Shown here: positions 51,136 through 58,781 of the stretch, piece by piece
Layout: the number at the start of each line of letters is the position of its first letter
Numbering within the stretch: the stretch's first letter is position 1
Assembly: GCF_001905345.1 (NCBI RefSeq)
Contig: NZ_LFBV01000005.1
Location: forward strand, 1 to 64,000
Length of the DNA stretch: 64,000 nt
DNA from: Streptomyces uncialis
GTDB taxonomy: Bacteria; Actinomycetota; Actinomycetes; Streptomycetales; Streptomycetaceae
Direction: 5' to 3'
The notes under the pieces: generated by a model
Databases searched by the model: none
What the model was told of the DNA's origin: nothing
What the model saw: only the letters and a program-made list of their open reading frames with translations
Translations under genes and position numbers: made by a program

Positions 51136-51723
51136 TCAGGTCACGCGTTCCGGGGGGTGCTTCACCGCCCGGATCCGCACCGTGGAGGGCCACCGCGCGG
51201 ACCCCGACGAGGTACGGGCCCCCGCCAGCACCTCCCCGTGCAGCCGCCGCACGGCATCCCGCGGCACCCCGTGCGGCTCCAGCACGAGCCGCACCCGGGC
51301 CCCCGGCTCACCCCGCCGGCCGACGAGCCGCACCTCCGCCCGGTCGACCCCGTCCATCGCCTCCGCCTCCGTCACCAGGACGGACTCCAGCGCGCGCCCC
51401 CGCACCACCGCGCCCTCGCCGTCCCCCGTGTCGACCAGGACCTCCGCGAGACGCCGGCGGCGCAGCACCGCCGACAGCCACCACAGGGCGAGCAGCACCG
51501 CGACGGCGAGCGCCGCGATCACCACGGGCCACCACCAGCCCTCGTCGCGCCAGCGGGTCCGCCGGGCCGCGCTCAGCAGGACGTCGTGCTGATCCTCGTA
51601 GGGCCACCAGGAGGGCGGGCGCACCCCGAGGCCGATCGCGAGGACGCTGCCCCCGGCGATCAGCAGGACGAGCCCCAGCAGACCGAGCAGCACACGGTCG
51701 ACGGTCCTGAGCACGGGCCTCAC
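51136..51723 (-). CDS. amaP: Alkaline-shock membrane anchor AmaP-like protein
   Basis: The 195-residue protein starts VRPVLRTVDRVLLGLLGLVL and has two membrane helices (GLLGLVLLIAGGSVLAIGL; WWWPVVIAALAVAVLLALWW) with a loop between. A soluble tail resembles Asp23-type beta strands (VLVTEAEAMDGVDRAEVRLV, VRLVLEPHGVPRDAVRRLH). AmaP anchors Asp23 to the membrane in Staphylococcus. The GTG at 51723 overlaps the stop of the upstream gene (GTGA). It is the last gene of a five-gene run. Confidence 0.82.
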   Translation of the reverse strand: MRPVLRTVDRVLLGLLGLVLLIAGGSVLAIGLGVRPPSWWPYEDQHDVLLSAARRTRWRDEGWWWPVVIAALAVAVLLALWWLSAVLRRRRLAEVLVDTGDGEGAVVRGRALESVLVTEAEAMDGVDRAEVRLVGRRGEPGARVRLVLEPHGVPRDAVRRLHGEVLAGARTSSGSARWPSTVRIRAVKHPPERVT

Positions 51724-52421
51724 CCCTTCTTGCCGGGCCGCCGCACCCGGATGTCGAGCGACGGGGGCCTGGCGAGGCCCAGTTCGCGGACGCCGTCGGC
51801 GAGCGCGGAGTCGAGATCGGTGTGGACGTCGTCCAGCGGGCGGAAGTGCGAGACGGCACGGACACGCGCCTTGCGGCGCTTCACCCGTACCCGTACGGAC
51901 TGCACCCCGGACACCTCGGCGGCCCGGTCCCGCAGGACCATCGCGGCGGCGCGGCGATCGAGCGCCACGCGCATGGCGTCGTCGGCGCCCAGCATGGGCA
52001 GCAGGGCGCGCCGGCCGGGGGTGAGCGCGAGCACGAGCAGCAGCAGGCCGAGCGCCGCCGCGACGCCCGCGCCGACGAGGACCCACACATCGTCCAGGGG
52101 ACGTTCGGCGAGTTCCCGGCCGAGGACCTGCCGCCAGTGCATCGCGGGGCGTCCGGCGCGTACGGCGGCGATGTCGTACAGGAGGAGACCGGCGGCGACG
52201 ACGAGCAGGGCGGCGACGATCCCGGCGGGCACCCGGCGCGGCGACCAGAAGCGGCGGGGCGCGGACGACGCGGGGTACGCGCTGTCGTCGCCGGACGGAT
52301 CGAGCACGGACACCGGGCCCGCACCACCGTCGCCACGCGCACCGGCACCCGCACCGCCACCGGCGGACCCGCCCGCACCCGCCTTGGCGGAAGCCTTCGC
52401 GGGCTCGTGGGGCTCGCTCAT
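51720..52421 (-). CDS. DUF6286-type membrane protein of the Asp23 cluster
   Basis: The 233-residue protein has a disordered Gly/Ala-rich N terminus (about 70 residues) and two transmembrane helices (VPAGIVAALLVVAAGLLLYD; WVLVGAGVAAALGLLLLVLA). A C-terminal domain (MLGADDAMRVALDRRAAAMV, VRVRVKRRKARVRAVSHF) resembles the AmaP tail. I assign DUF6286 from context and layout rather than from a search. Start and stop both overlap neighbours by four bases, indicating tight co-translation. Confidence 0.78.
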   Translation of the reverse strand: MSEPHEPAKASAKAGAGGSAGGGAGAGARGDGGAGPVSVLDPSGDDSAYPASSAPRRFWSPRRVPAGIVAALLVVAAGLLLYDIAAVRAGRPAMHWRQVLGRELAERPLDDVWVLVGAGVAAALGLLLLVLALTPGRRALLPMLGADDAMRVALDRRAAAMVLRDRAAEVSGVQSVRVRVKRRKARVRAVSHFRPLDDVHTDLDSALADGVRELGLARPPSLDIRVRRPGKKG

Positions 52422-52768
52422 CGGGTCCTCCCCCGGGTACCGCTGTCCAGCGGTGAGTGCAGCCGTTCCACCTGGACGGTGACCTCGGGCACCGTCATCC
52501 CCGCCAGGGTCCGCACCCGTTCGGCGACCTGACGGCGTACGGCACCGCACTGGGCGCCGATGTCGGAGGGGTAGCCGAGTTCGAGGACGACCCGGACCCG
52601 CGCGCTGTCCTTGTGCACGACGACCGTGGCGTGCGGCGGGGCCGCGGCGCGGGGCAGTCCGGTCAGTGCTTCACGGGCGGCCTGCGCGGCGATCTTCGCG
52701 ACGACCCGGTCGGCGATCGCGGTGGCGCCGCGCTCGGCGGCGTCGACGACCTGAGCGGGCACCGTCAC
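52418..52768 (-). CDS. Small Asp23/Gls24-family protein
   Basis: The 116-residue protein has the Asp23-like pattern GATAIADRVVAKIAAQAARE, VVVHKDSARVRVVLELGYPS and VRRQVAERVRTLAGMTVPEV, ending in VQVERLHSPL. It is a shorter relative of the Asp23 gene at 53051. The GTG start at 52768 overlaps the stop of the small membrane gene (GTGA), and its own stop overlaps the next start (ATGA). Confidence 0.82.
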   Translation of the reverse strand: MTVPAQVVDAAERGATAIADRVVAKIAAQAAREALTGLPRAAAPPHATVVVHKDSARVRVVLELGYPSDIGAQCGAVRRQVAERVRTLAGMTVPEVTVQVERLHSPLDSGTRGRTR

Positions 52769-52956
52769 CCCCGCCGGTCGCCACGGGAACGGGAACGGAA
52801 GAAGTCACCCGGTTCCAGGTCGCCCTCCAGGAACCTGCCCGCCACGAAACCGACGGCGCCGAGCGCCGCCACCAGCAGGAAGGCGCCGAAGCCGCCGAAG
52901 TAACCGGCGAAGCCCAGTGCCATTCCGGCGATCAAGCCGACCACGGCCATGCTCAT
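52765..52956 (-). CDS. Small membrane protein (DUF2273-like)
   Basis: The 63-residue product MSMAVVGLIAGMALGFAGYF continues with GGFGAFLLVAALGAVGFVAG, two helices separated by a Gly-rich turn, and a charged tail (FFRSRSRGDRRG). Such proteins accompany Asp23 in Gram-positive clusters. The ATG at 52956 follows GAGGAG. Its GTGA stop overlaps the following start. Confidence 0.82.
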   Translation of the reverse strand: MSMAVVGLIAGMALGFAGYFGGFGAFLLVAALGAVGFVAGRFLEGDLEPGDFFRSRSRGDRRG

Positions 52957-53050
52957 CGTGCGCTCCTCTGCGCCTGTGCGCTGCTGCGGGGGTCCGGGAC
53001 GGGACCGGGCCGCGCCCCGGGTTCGCCGGGGGCGGCGGTCCTCGGGGGTG

Positions 53051-53542
53051 TCACTGGAGCCGTGACTCCGGCTCGTCGTCCTCCTCGTCGGGGAGCTTCA
53101 CATCGCTGACGGCGATGTTGACCTCGACGACCTCCAGTTCGGTCATCCGCTCCACCGCCGTGATGACGTTCTCGCGTACCGCGCGGGCGACCTCGGCGAT
53201 CGCCACGCCGTAGTCCACGACGATCTCCAGATCGAGGGCGGTCTGGACCTCGCCGACCTCGGCCTTGACCCCTCGGGACACGGACTTGGTGCCGCCGGGC
53301 ACCCGGTCGCGGACGGCGCCGAACGTCCGGGACAGCCCGCTGCCCATGGCGTGCACACCGACGACATCACGGGCGGCGAGTCCGGCGATCTTCTCGACCA
53401 CACCGTCCGCGATGGTGGTGCGGCCCCGGGTGGCCGGATCGCCGCCCTTCCTGGCCCCGCTCTGCTTGCGCAGCGACTCGCGCTGCTCGTTCGAGGACTG
53501 CGCCGGATTGTCCGGGCCCTTCCGCTGCGTGGATTCGGTCAT
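53051..53542 (-). CDS. Asp23/Gls24-family envelope stress protein
   Basis: The 163-residue protein has a polar disordered N terminus (about 40 residues) and the Asp23 domain: RTTIADGVVEKIAGLAARDV, VVGVHAMGSG, GEVQTALDLEIVVDYGVAIA, VRENVITAVERMTELEVVEV, NIAVSDVKLPDEE. In Firmicutes these proteins assemble under the membrane in response to alkaline or envelope stress. It heads a five-gene operon and is divergent from the gene at 53636. Confidence 0.93.
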   Translation of the reverse strand: MTESTQRKGPDNPAQSSNEQRESLRKQSGARKGGDPATRGRTTIADGVVEKIAGLAARDVVGVHAMGSGLSRTFGAVRDRVPGGTKSVSRGVKAEVGEVQTALDLEIVVDYGVAIAEVARAVRENVITAVERMTELEVVEVNIAVSDVKLPDEEDDEPESRLQ

Positions 53543-53635
53543 CGCCGTTCGTCCCTCTCACCGGAGTCGTGGTCCTGCAATCCACACTAAGCGCGGTTGC
53601 CGGGTGGCGCGCCGGGGATACGGCAGGCTGGGGCG

Positions 53636-54478
53636 ATGACCGCTGACGGTTGGACACAGGTGGTAAGGCAGCAGCTCGGCCTCGGCAGACTGCTGCCGCT
53701 GGGCGGACCGGGTGACGGGGCCTGGGTGACGGAGGCCGCGGCGCGCGGCGCACTGCGACGGGCGCTGGACACCCGGTCGGGGGTGCGCCTCGGAGCACTG
53801 CGGATCGCCGCGGCCTCCCCCGTGACCTCGGACGATGCCCCTGGAACGGCCCGGGAACCGGCGGTTGTGGCACCGCCGGGCGCCGTGCCGCCGGGCCCGC
53901 TGCGGATCACCGCGGAGCTGGCCGCGACACTGCACACCCCGCTGCCCGTGACGGTGGCCGGGGTGCGTACGGCGCTCGCGGCGGCGGCCGGATCACTGGG
54001 GCTGGCGGTGACGGAGGTGGACCTCCGGGTGACCGGGGTCCTGGCCCCGGATCACCCGGACGGCGCGGCGAACGGCGGTCACCCGGACGGGGACGGCCCG
54101 GAGAAACGCCCGGCTGACGGACGAGCCGAAAGCGGCGCCGGTACGGGACCGCGGGCCGGGGACGACGCGGGTACGGACCGAGCGCCCGGGGACGAACCGG
54201 ACGGTGAGGCGGGGCGGCTGGGCGCGGTGGCGGCGGCGGTGCCCGGGGTGACCCGGCTGACCGGCGCGCTGGGCGGCCGGGCCGCCCCGGTACGGATCGC
54301 GGAGCACCCGGGCGACGGGGACGCGGCGGCGCTGCCGCGGCGGCATGTACGGGTGGAGCTGGCCCTGTCGGTGGCGGCCGGTCCGCCGGCCGTGGTGCGC
54401 GCGGTACGCCGGGCGGTCACGGACGCGGCTCCGGACCGCCCGACGGTCGCGGTACTGGTGACCGCGCTGGACCCCTGA
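53636..54478 (+). CDS. Asp23-cluster-associated protein (annotated elsewhere as nucleopolyhedrovirus P10 family)
   Basis: The 280-residue protein begins MTADGWTQVVRQQLGLGRLL and holds a domain repeated by eye: first half RGALRRALDTRSGVRLGALR and later VAAAVPGVTRLTGALGG with AVRRAVTDAAPDRPTVAVLV, both Asp23-like in strand/helix pattern. A disordered Asp/Gly/Glu-rich linker separates them (about 155-195). The viral name is a mis-transfer as far as I know. It is divergent from the Asp23 operon with a 93-bp gap, so a shared regulatory region is likely. Confidence 0.75.
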   Translation: MTADGWTQVVRQQLGLGRLLPLGGPGDGAWVTEAAARGALRRALDTRSGVRLGALRIAAASPVTSDDAPGTAREPAVVAPPGAVPPGPLRITAELAATLHTPLPVTVAGVRTALAAAAGSLGLAVTEVDLRVTGVLAPDHPDGAANGGHPDGDGPEKRPADGRAESGAGTGPRAGDDAGTDRAPGDEPDGEAGRLGAVAAAVPGVTRLTGALGGRAAPVRIAEHPGDGDAAALPRRHVRVELALSVAAGPPAVVRAVRRAVTDAAPDRPTVAVLVTALDP

Positions 54479-54499
54479 CCGGCCCCGGCCCGGTGGACC

Positions 54500-54640
54500 C
54501 GGCCCGAACGCACGGGACCGCCGAACGCACAGGACCGCCGGATGCACGGGACCGGATGCGCCGGACCGGATGCACGGACCCGGCGGCCCGGACCCGGGGG
54601 GCCCGACCCCGACGCACGGGACCCGGCGGCCCGGACGGCG
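54500..54640. repeat. Degenerate GC-rich tandem repeats
   Basis: Units resembling GAACGCACGGGACCGCC and GGATGCACGGGACC recur about six times with 14-17 bp spacing between the converging genes, ending in GGCGGCCCGGACCC copies. Function unknown; not protein coding on either strand as far as I can judge. Confidence 0.55.
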
Positions 54641-54681
54641 GACGAGGGGCCGGGGGCTGAGGAACCCGGGGCCGGGGCGGG

Positions 54682-55473
54682 TCAGTCGCCGAGGCCCGCC
54701 AGGTCGCGGAGCCGTCGGGCCTGGGCGGCGCGTTCGGCGGCGCGCTGTTCCTCGTAGCCGCGGCGGGTCGCGCCCTGGAGCAGGGCCTTGGTCTCGATGA
54801 CGGCGTCCCGGGGCGCGCCGAGGAGCGCGGCGGCGAGGTCGCTCGCGGCGGCGTCCAGCTGGTCGGCGGGGACGACGAGGTTGGCGAGGCCGATCCGTTC
54901 GGCCTCGGCGGCCTGGACGTAGCGGCCGGTCACACAGATCTCCAGGGCCCGCGCGTAGCCGACGAGTCCCACCAGGGGGTGGGTGCCGGTGAGGTCGGGC
55001 ACCAGACCGAGCCCGGTCTCGCGCATGGCGAACTGCACGTCCTCGGCGACGATCCGCAGATCGCAGGCCAGCGCCAGCTGGAAGCCCGCGCCGATGGCGT
55101 GGCCCTGGACAGCGGCGATGGTCACGAGGTCGCTCCGCCGCCACCAGGTGAACGCCTCCTGGTACCCGGCGATCGCCGCGTCCAGCTCCTTGTCGGTGCC
55201 GCGCGCGAGATCGAGGAACGACGGCTCGCCGTCGAAGCCCTCCGGGGTGAACCCCTGCCGGTCGAGTCCCGCGGAGAAGGACGGACCCTCACCGCGCAGC
55301 ACGACGACACAAACGGCACCCGGAAGGGCCTGTCCGGCCTCGACCAGGGCCCGCCACAGAGCGGGACTCTGCGCGTTGCGCCGGGCCGGGCCGGTCAGTG
55401 TGACCGTCGCGGTCCGATCGGTCACGACGAGCCGTACGCCGTCCTTGTCGAGTACCGGTTCCACCGACGTCAT
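54682..55473 (-). CDS. Enoyl-CoA hydratase/isomerase family protein
   Basis: The 263-residue crotonase-fold protein has the oxyanion-hole motifs CVVVLRGEGPSFSAGLDRQG and AAVQGHAIGAGFQLALACDL, then ETGLGLVPDLTGTHPLVGLV. The usual catalytic Glu at the second site is hard to place, so it could be a hydratase or an isomerase. No beta-oxidation genes are adjacent. The ATG at 55473 gives MTSVEPVLDKDGVRLVVTDR. It starts 300 bp from gbn on the same strand. Confidence 0.9.
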   Translation of the reverse strand: MTSVEPVLDKDGVRLVVTDRTATVTLTGPARRNAQSPALWRALVEAGQALPGAVCVVVLRGEGPSFSAGLDRQGFTPEGFDGEPSFLDLARGTDKELDAAIAGYQEAFTWWRRSDLVTIAAVQGHAIGAGFQLALACDLRIVAEDVQFAMRETGLGLVPDLTGTHPLVGLVGYARALEICVTGRYVQAAEAERIGLANLVVPADQLDAAASDLAAALLGAPRDAVIETKALLQGATRRGYEEQRAAERAAQARRLRDLAGLGD

Positions 55474-55615
55474 GGAGCGCCTCCGAGGTGTGCCGTCCGG
55501 AGGGTGCGGGACCGTACACGCACGGCCGCACCCTTAAGTGACTGCACAGTAACCACCCGGTCGGCCCGGAAGCCGACCGGGTGGCCACACCGGAGCCGGT
55601 GGAGCCGCCGGAACC

Positions 55616-55840
55616 TCAGCCCGCGGCGGACGCCTTCTTGCCTCGCGTCGCCCCGCCGCGTCCCCGCAGCGTGACGCCGGATTCGCTGAGCATCCGGTGG
55701 ACGAATCCATACGAGCGGCCGGTTTCCTCGGCCAGTGCCCGGATGCTCGCACCGGAGTCGTACTTCTTCTTCAGGTCTGCCGCGAGCTTGTCGCGCGCGG
55801 CGCCGGTTACCCGGCTGCCCTTCTTCAGAGTCTCGGCCAC
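55616..55840 (-). CDS. gbn: GATC-binding nucleoid-associated protein (Gbn-like)
   Basis: The 74-residue protein VAETLKKGSRVTGAARDKLA continues with a helix-turn-helix (SGASIRALAEETGRSYGFVH) and a basic tail (RGRGGATRGKKASAAG). It matches in size and sequence my memory of Gbn (SCO1839), a small abundant Streptomyces nucleoid protein that binds GATC motifs and affects development. A GTG at 55840 is chosen because GAGGAGG lies six bases upstream; a longer frame starts at 56104. The upstream DNA is unusually rich in GATC (see 55880-56177). Confidence 0.88.
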   Translation of the reverse strand: MAETLKKGSRVTGAARDKLAADLKKKYDSGASIRALAEETGRSYGFVHRMLSESGVTLRGRGGATRGKKASAAG

Positions 55841-55879
55841 CCGTGCCTCCTCATGGGAAGTGCGCTCTGGACTTCTCAT

Positions 55880-56177
55880 GATCACCCCTCTTCGGCTTCC
55901 TGGCCACCCATTCGGCAAGGTCAGTACGACATCGGAGGCCGATTGGGAAGCGATCCACACGAGGGGAATCTTTGCCTCCGCTCGGGCTTTCACACCCCCT
56001 GGCAGCCGATCGGCGGGGAATCGGCAGGTCAGAACGGCGATGCCGGGCGGAAGTGGAAGGGACGGGTCCGCTCCCTGGGATCGGTGTAGGGCGCACCACG
56101 GCACTAGGCGATCTCACACCTTTGATGGATCACCGCTGGGCCGAATGATCCATACGCGGTGGATCACTGCTTGGATC
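55880..56177. promoter_or_regulatory. Cluster of nine GATC sites upstream of gbn
   Basis: GATC occurs at 55880, 55952, 56008, 56079, 56110, 56128, 56147, 56162 and 56174. At the base composition of this window less than one would be expected in 300 bp. Since Gbn binds GATC, autoregulation or nucleation of a nucleoprotein complex is plausible. Confidence 0.7.
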
Positions 56178-56333
56178 ACCCATCGAGCGGCCACGCCCTC
56201 CGGGGGCGGCGGCACGGGTCGGGGTCGGCCCGGTCCGGGGTGGCCGGGCGCTGTCCGACCGGACCGGCCGGTGCGGTCCGGGTCGGGGACCGGTGCCCGG
56301 GTCGGGGACCGGGGGCCCGGGCCGGAACGGAAA

Positions 56334-56362
56334 CCGCCCGCCGGGGAAGGTCCGGCGGGCGG
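56334..56362 (-). terminator. Terminator after the ABC-F gene
   Basis: Perfect 11-bp stem (56334-56344 with 56352-56362), 7-nt loop, 40 bases past the ABC-F stop. Confidence 0.75.
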
Positions 56363-56402
56363 CGGTCGGCGGGCCGGGCGCGTGGGCGCCGGGCGGGCGG
56401 GG

Positions 56403-58001
56403 TCAGGCGAGGGCGACCAGGTCCGCGTAGTCGGCGCCCCACAGGTCCTCGACACCGTCGGGGAGGAGGATGATCCGCTCGGGCTGGAGCGCCTGCACGG
56501 CGCCCTCGTCGTGGGTGACGAGGACGACGGCGCCCTTGTAGGTGCGCAGCGCGCCCAGGATCTCCTCACGGCTGGCCGGGTCGAGGTTGTTGGTGGGCTC
56601 GTCCAGGAGCAGGACGTTGGCGGAGGACACCACGAGCGTCGCGAGGGCGAGCCGGGTCTTCTCCCCGCCGGAGAGCACGCCGGCGGGCTTGTCGACGTCG
56701 TCGCCGGAGAACAGGAACGAGCCGAGCGTCTTACGGACCTGGACCAGGTCCAGGTCGGGAGCCGCCGAGCGCATGTTCTCCAGGACCGTGCGCTCCGGGT
56801 CGAGGGTCTCGTGCTCCTGGGCGTAGTAGCCGAGCTTGAGGCCGTGGCCCTCGACGACCTCGCCGGTGTCGGGCTTCTCGACCCCGCCGAGCAGCCGGAG
56901 CAGGGTGGTCTTGCCCGCGCCGTTCAGTCCGAGGATGACGACCCGGGAGCCCTTGTCGATGGCCAGGTCGACATCGGTGAAGATCTCCAGCGAGCCGTAC
57001 GACTTGGACAGGCCCTCGGCGGTGAGCGGGGTCCGGCCGCAGGGCGCGGGGTCGGGGAAGCGCAGCTTGGCGACCTTGTCGGACTGGCGGACGGCGTCGA
57101 GACCGGCCAGCAGCCGGTCGGCGCGACGGGCCATGTTCTGGGCGGCGACCGTCTTGGTGGCCTTGGCGCGCATCTTGTCGGCCTGGGCGTTGAGGGTGGC
57201 GGCCTTCTTCTCGGCGTTCTGCCGTTCGCGCTTGCGGCGCTTCTCGTCGGCCTCGCGCTGCTGCTGGTACAGCTTCCAGCCCATGTTGTAGACGTCGATC
57301 GCGGACCGGTTGGCGTCCAGGTAGAACACCTTGTTGACGACGGTCTCCACGAGGTCGACGTCGTGGGAGATCACGATGAAGCCGCCGCGGTACGTCTTGA
57401 GGTAGTCGCGCAGCCAGACGATCGAGTCGGCGTCGAGGTGGTTGGTGGGCTCGTCCAGGAGCAGGGTGTCCGCGTCCGAGAAGAGGATGCGCGCCAGCTC
57501 GATCCGGCGGCGCTGGCCACCGGAGAGCGTATGGAGCGGCTGGCCGAGGACCCGGTCGGGGAGGTTGAGCGCGGCGGCGATGGTGGCGGCCTCGGCCTCG
57601 GCGGCGTACCCGCCCTTGGTGAGGAACTCGGTCTCCTGCCGCTCGTACTGCCGCATGGCCTTCTCGCGGGTGGCGCCCTGGCCGACGGCGATGCGCTGCT
57701 CGTTCTCGCGCATCTTGCGGATCAGGGTGTCGAGGCCGCGGGCGGACAGCACCCGGTCGCGGGCGAGCATGTCGAGGTCGCCGGTGCGGGGGTCCTGCGG
57801 GAGGTAGCCGACCTCGCCCGAACGGGCGACGGTACCCCCGGCGGGCTGGCCTTCCCCGGCGAGGACCTTGGTGAGGGTGGTCTTGCCGGCGCCGTTACGG
57901 CCCACGAGGCCGATGCGGTCGCCCTTGGCGATACGGAAGGTCGCGGACTCGATGAGGATGCGGGCACCGGCACGCAGCTCGATACCGGAGGCGGTGATCA
58001 C
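56403..58001 (-). CDS. ABC-F family ATPase (translation factor type)
   Basis: The 532-residue soluble protein has two ABC cassettes without membrane domains: Walker A GRNGAGKTTLTKVL and GLNGAGKTTLLRLL; signatures LSGGQRRRIELARIL and LSGGEKTRLALATLV; Walker B LLLDEPTNHLD and LLLDEPTNNLD. Between them lies the charged linker typical of ABC-F (QQQREADEKRRKRERQNAEK). It acts at the ribosome, either as a housekeeping factor or for antibiotic protection; the sequence resembles housekeeping members. A GTG at 58001 (VITASGIELRAGARILI) follows AGGAG. Confidence 0.93.
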   Translation of the reverse strand: MITASGIELRAGARILIESATFRIAKGDRIGLVGRNGAGKTTLTKVLAGEGQPAGGTVARSGEVGYLPQDPRTGDLDMLARDRVLSARGLDTLIRKMRENEQRIAVGQGATREKAMRQYERQETEFLTKGGYAAEAEAATIAAALNLPDRVLGQPLHTLSGGQRRRIELARILFSDADTLLLDEPTNHLDADSIVWLRDYLKTYRGGFIVISHDVDLVETVVNKVFYLDANRSAIDVYNMGWKLYQQQREADEKRRKRERQNAEKKAATLNAQADKMRAKATKTVAAQNMARRADRLLAGLDAVRQSDKVAKLRFPDPAPCGRTPLTAEGLSKSYGSLEIFTDVDLAIDKGSRVVILGLNGAGKTTLLRLLGGVEKPDTGEVVEGHGLKLGYYAQEHETLDPERTVLENMRSAAPDLDLVQVRKTLGSFLFSGDDVDKPAGVLSGGEKTRLALATLVVSSANVLLLDEPTNNLDPASREEILGALRTYKGAVVLVTHDEGAVQALQPERIILLPDGVEDLWGADYADLVALA

Positions 58002-58250
58002 GGACGTACTCCTGTGGCGGGTGGACGGCGAGGTGGGCGGCGAGGGCGGGTGACGCCGTCTAATGCACGAGGAGAACAGCCATGGAGCAATTCTAACGGG
58101 CGTACGCAAGCGGATTTCCCGATCGGGCCCCGGACGCCTTGGCGGGAAGCCGCAGCGGGGGTCGCGGCAGGGTCTCGGCGGGGGTCGTGCGGAGATCTCG
58201 GCAGGGCGCGGGGCGGAGCGGACGGACGGGACGGCGGCCGTTCAGGAGGT

Positions 58251-58285
58251 CACTGTCAGTGGCCGGTGTCACACTGAGTGACAGT
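58251..58285. promoter_or_regulatory. Nested inverted repeats upstream of the VOC gene
   Basis: CACTGTCAGTG (58251-58261) is itself a palindrome. ACTGTCA (58252-58258) pairs with TGACAGT (58279-58285), and TGTCAC with GTGACA (58267-58283). This looks like an operator overlapping the promoter of the gene at 58348. Confidence 0.55.
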
Positions 58286-58347
58286 CCGGTTTCCGCTCGC
58301 GGAGGCGCCGGGAGCGGCCCGGTGCCGCACGACCGAGGAGGAGTCCC

Positions 58348-58761
58348 ATGGCAGCGGCGAACGGCACCCCGCCGACCGTCTACCCGTCCCTGTTGTACGC
58401 CGACGCGCACGCGGCGATCAAGCAGCTGACGGAGGCGTTCGGCTTCACGGTGGTGAGTGTCCACGAGGGGGCGGACGGCCGGATCGCGCACGCCGAGCTG
58501 GCCCACGGGAACGGCGCGGTGATGCTCGGTTCCAAGGGCCGCGGCGGCCGGTTCGACCAGGCGATGTCCGGCGCGGGCCCGTCGGGGACGTACGTGGTGG
58601 TGGACGACATCGACGCCCACCACCGGCGGGCCGTGGAGCAGGGCGCGCAGATCGTGACGCCCCCGGCGGACCAGGACTACGGCTCGCGGGACTACCTGGC
58701 CCGGGACACCGAGGGCAATCTGTGGAGCTTCGGTACGTACGCCCCCGCGATCGGGGGGTGA
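58348..58761 (+). CDS. VOC-superfamily (glyoxalase/bleomycin-resistance-like) protein
   Basis: The 137-residue protein begins MAAANGTPPTVYPSLLYADA and shows the VOC pattern: AIKQLTEAFGFTVV, HAELAHGNGAVMLG, VVVDDIDAHHRRAVEQG, YGSRDYLARDTEGNLWSFG. It probably binds a metal and a small molecule; no resistance function can be inferred. The ATG at 58348 has a strong GGAGGAG site. A nested palindrome precedes it, suggesting specific regulation. Confidence 0.9.
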   Translation: MAAANGTPPTVYPSLLYADAHAAIKQLTEAFGFTVVSVHEGADGRIAHAELAHGNGAVMLGSKGRGGRFDQAMSGAGPSGTYVVVDDIDAHHRRAVEQGAQIVTPPADQDYGSRDYLARDTEGNLWSFGTYAPAIGG

Positions 58762-58781
58762 TCCGGCGGGTCCGGGGCGGG

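Larger units (their letters stand above)
55841..56402. other. Intergenic region upstream of gbn and downstream of the ABC-F gene
   Basis: The 562 bp contain nine GATC sites (55880-56177), an AT-richer section than average for the window, and the ABC-F terminator at 56334-56362. I see no convincing ORF; frames on the minus strand are extensions of the gbn frame. Confidence 0.6.

Noticed and set aside
50089..52482. Long ORF of about 800 codons through repeat island 3
   Set aside because: It reads through tandem repeats (peptide repeats such as CAVPRAPG), then through the antisense of the Asp23 operon. No ribosome binding site or plausible protein.
54500..54640. Minisatellite-like system of functional interest
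   Set aside because: Units are degenerate and irregular; simple GC-rich drift between convergent genes explains them.
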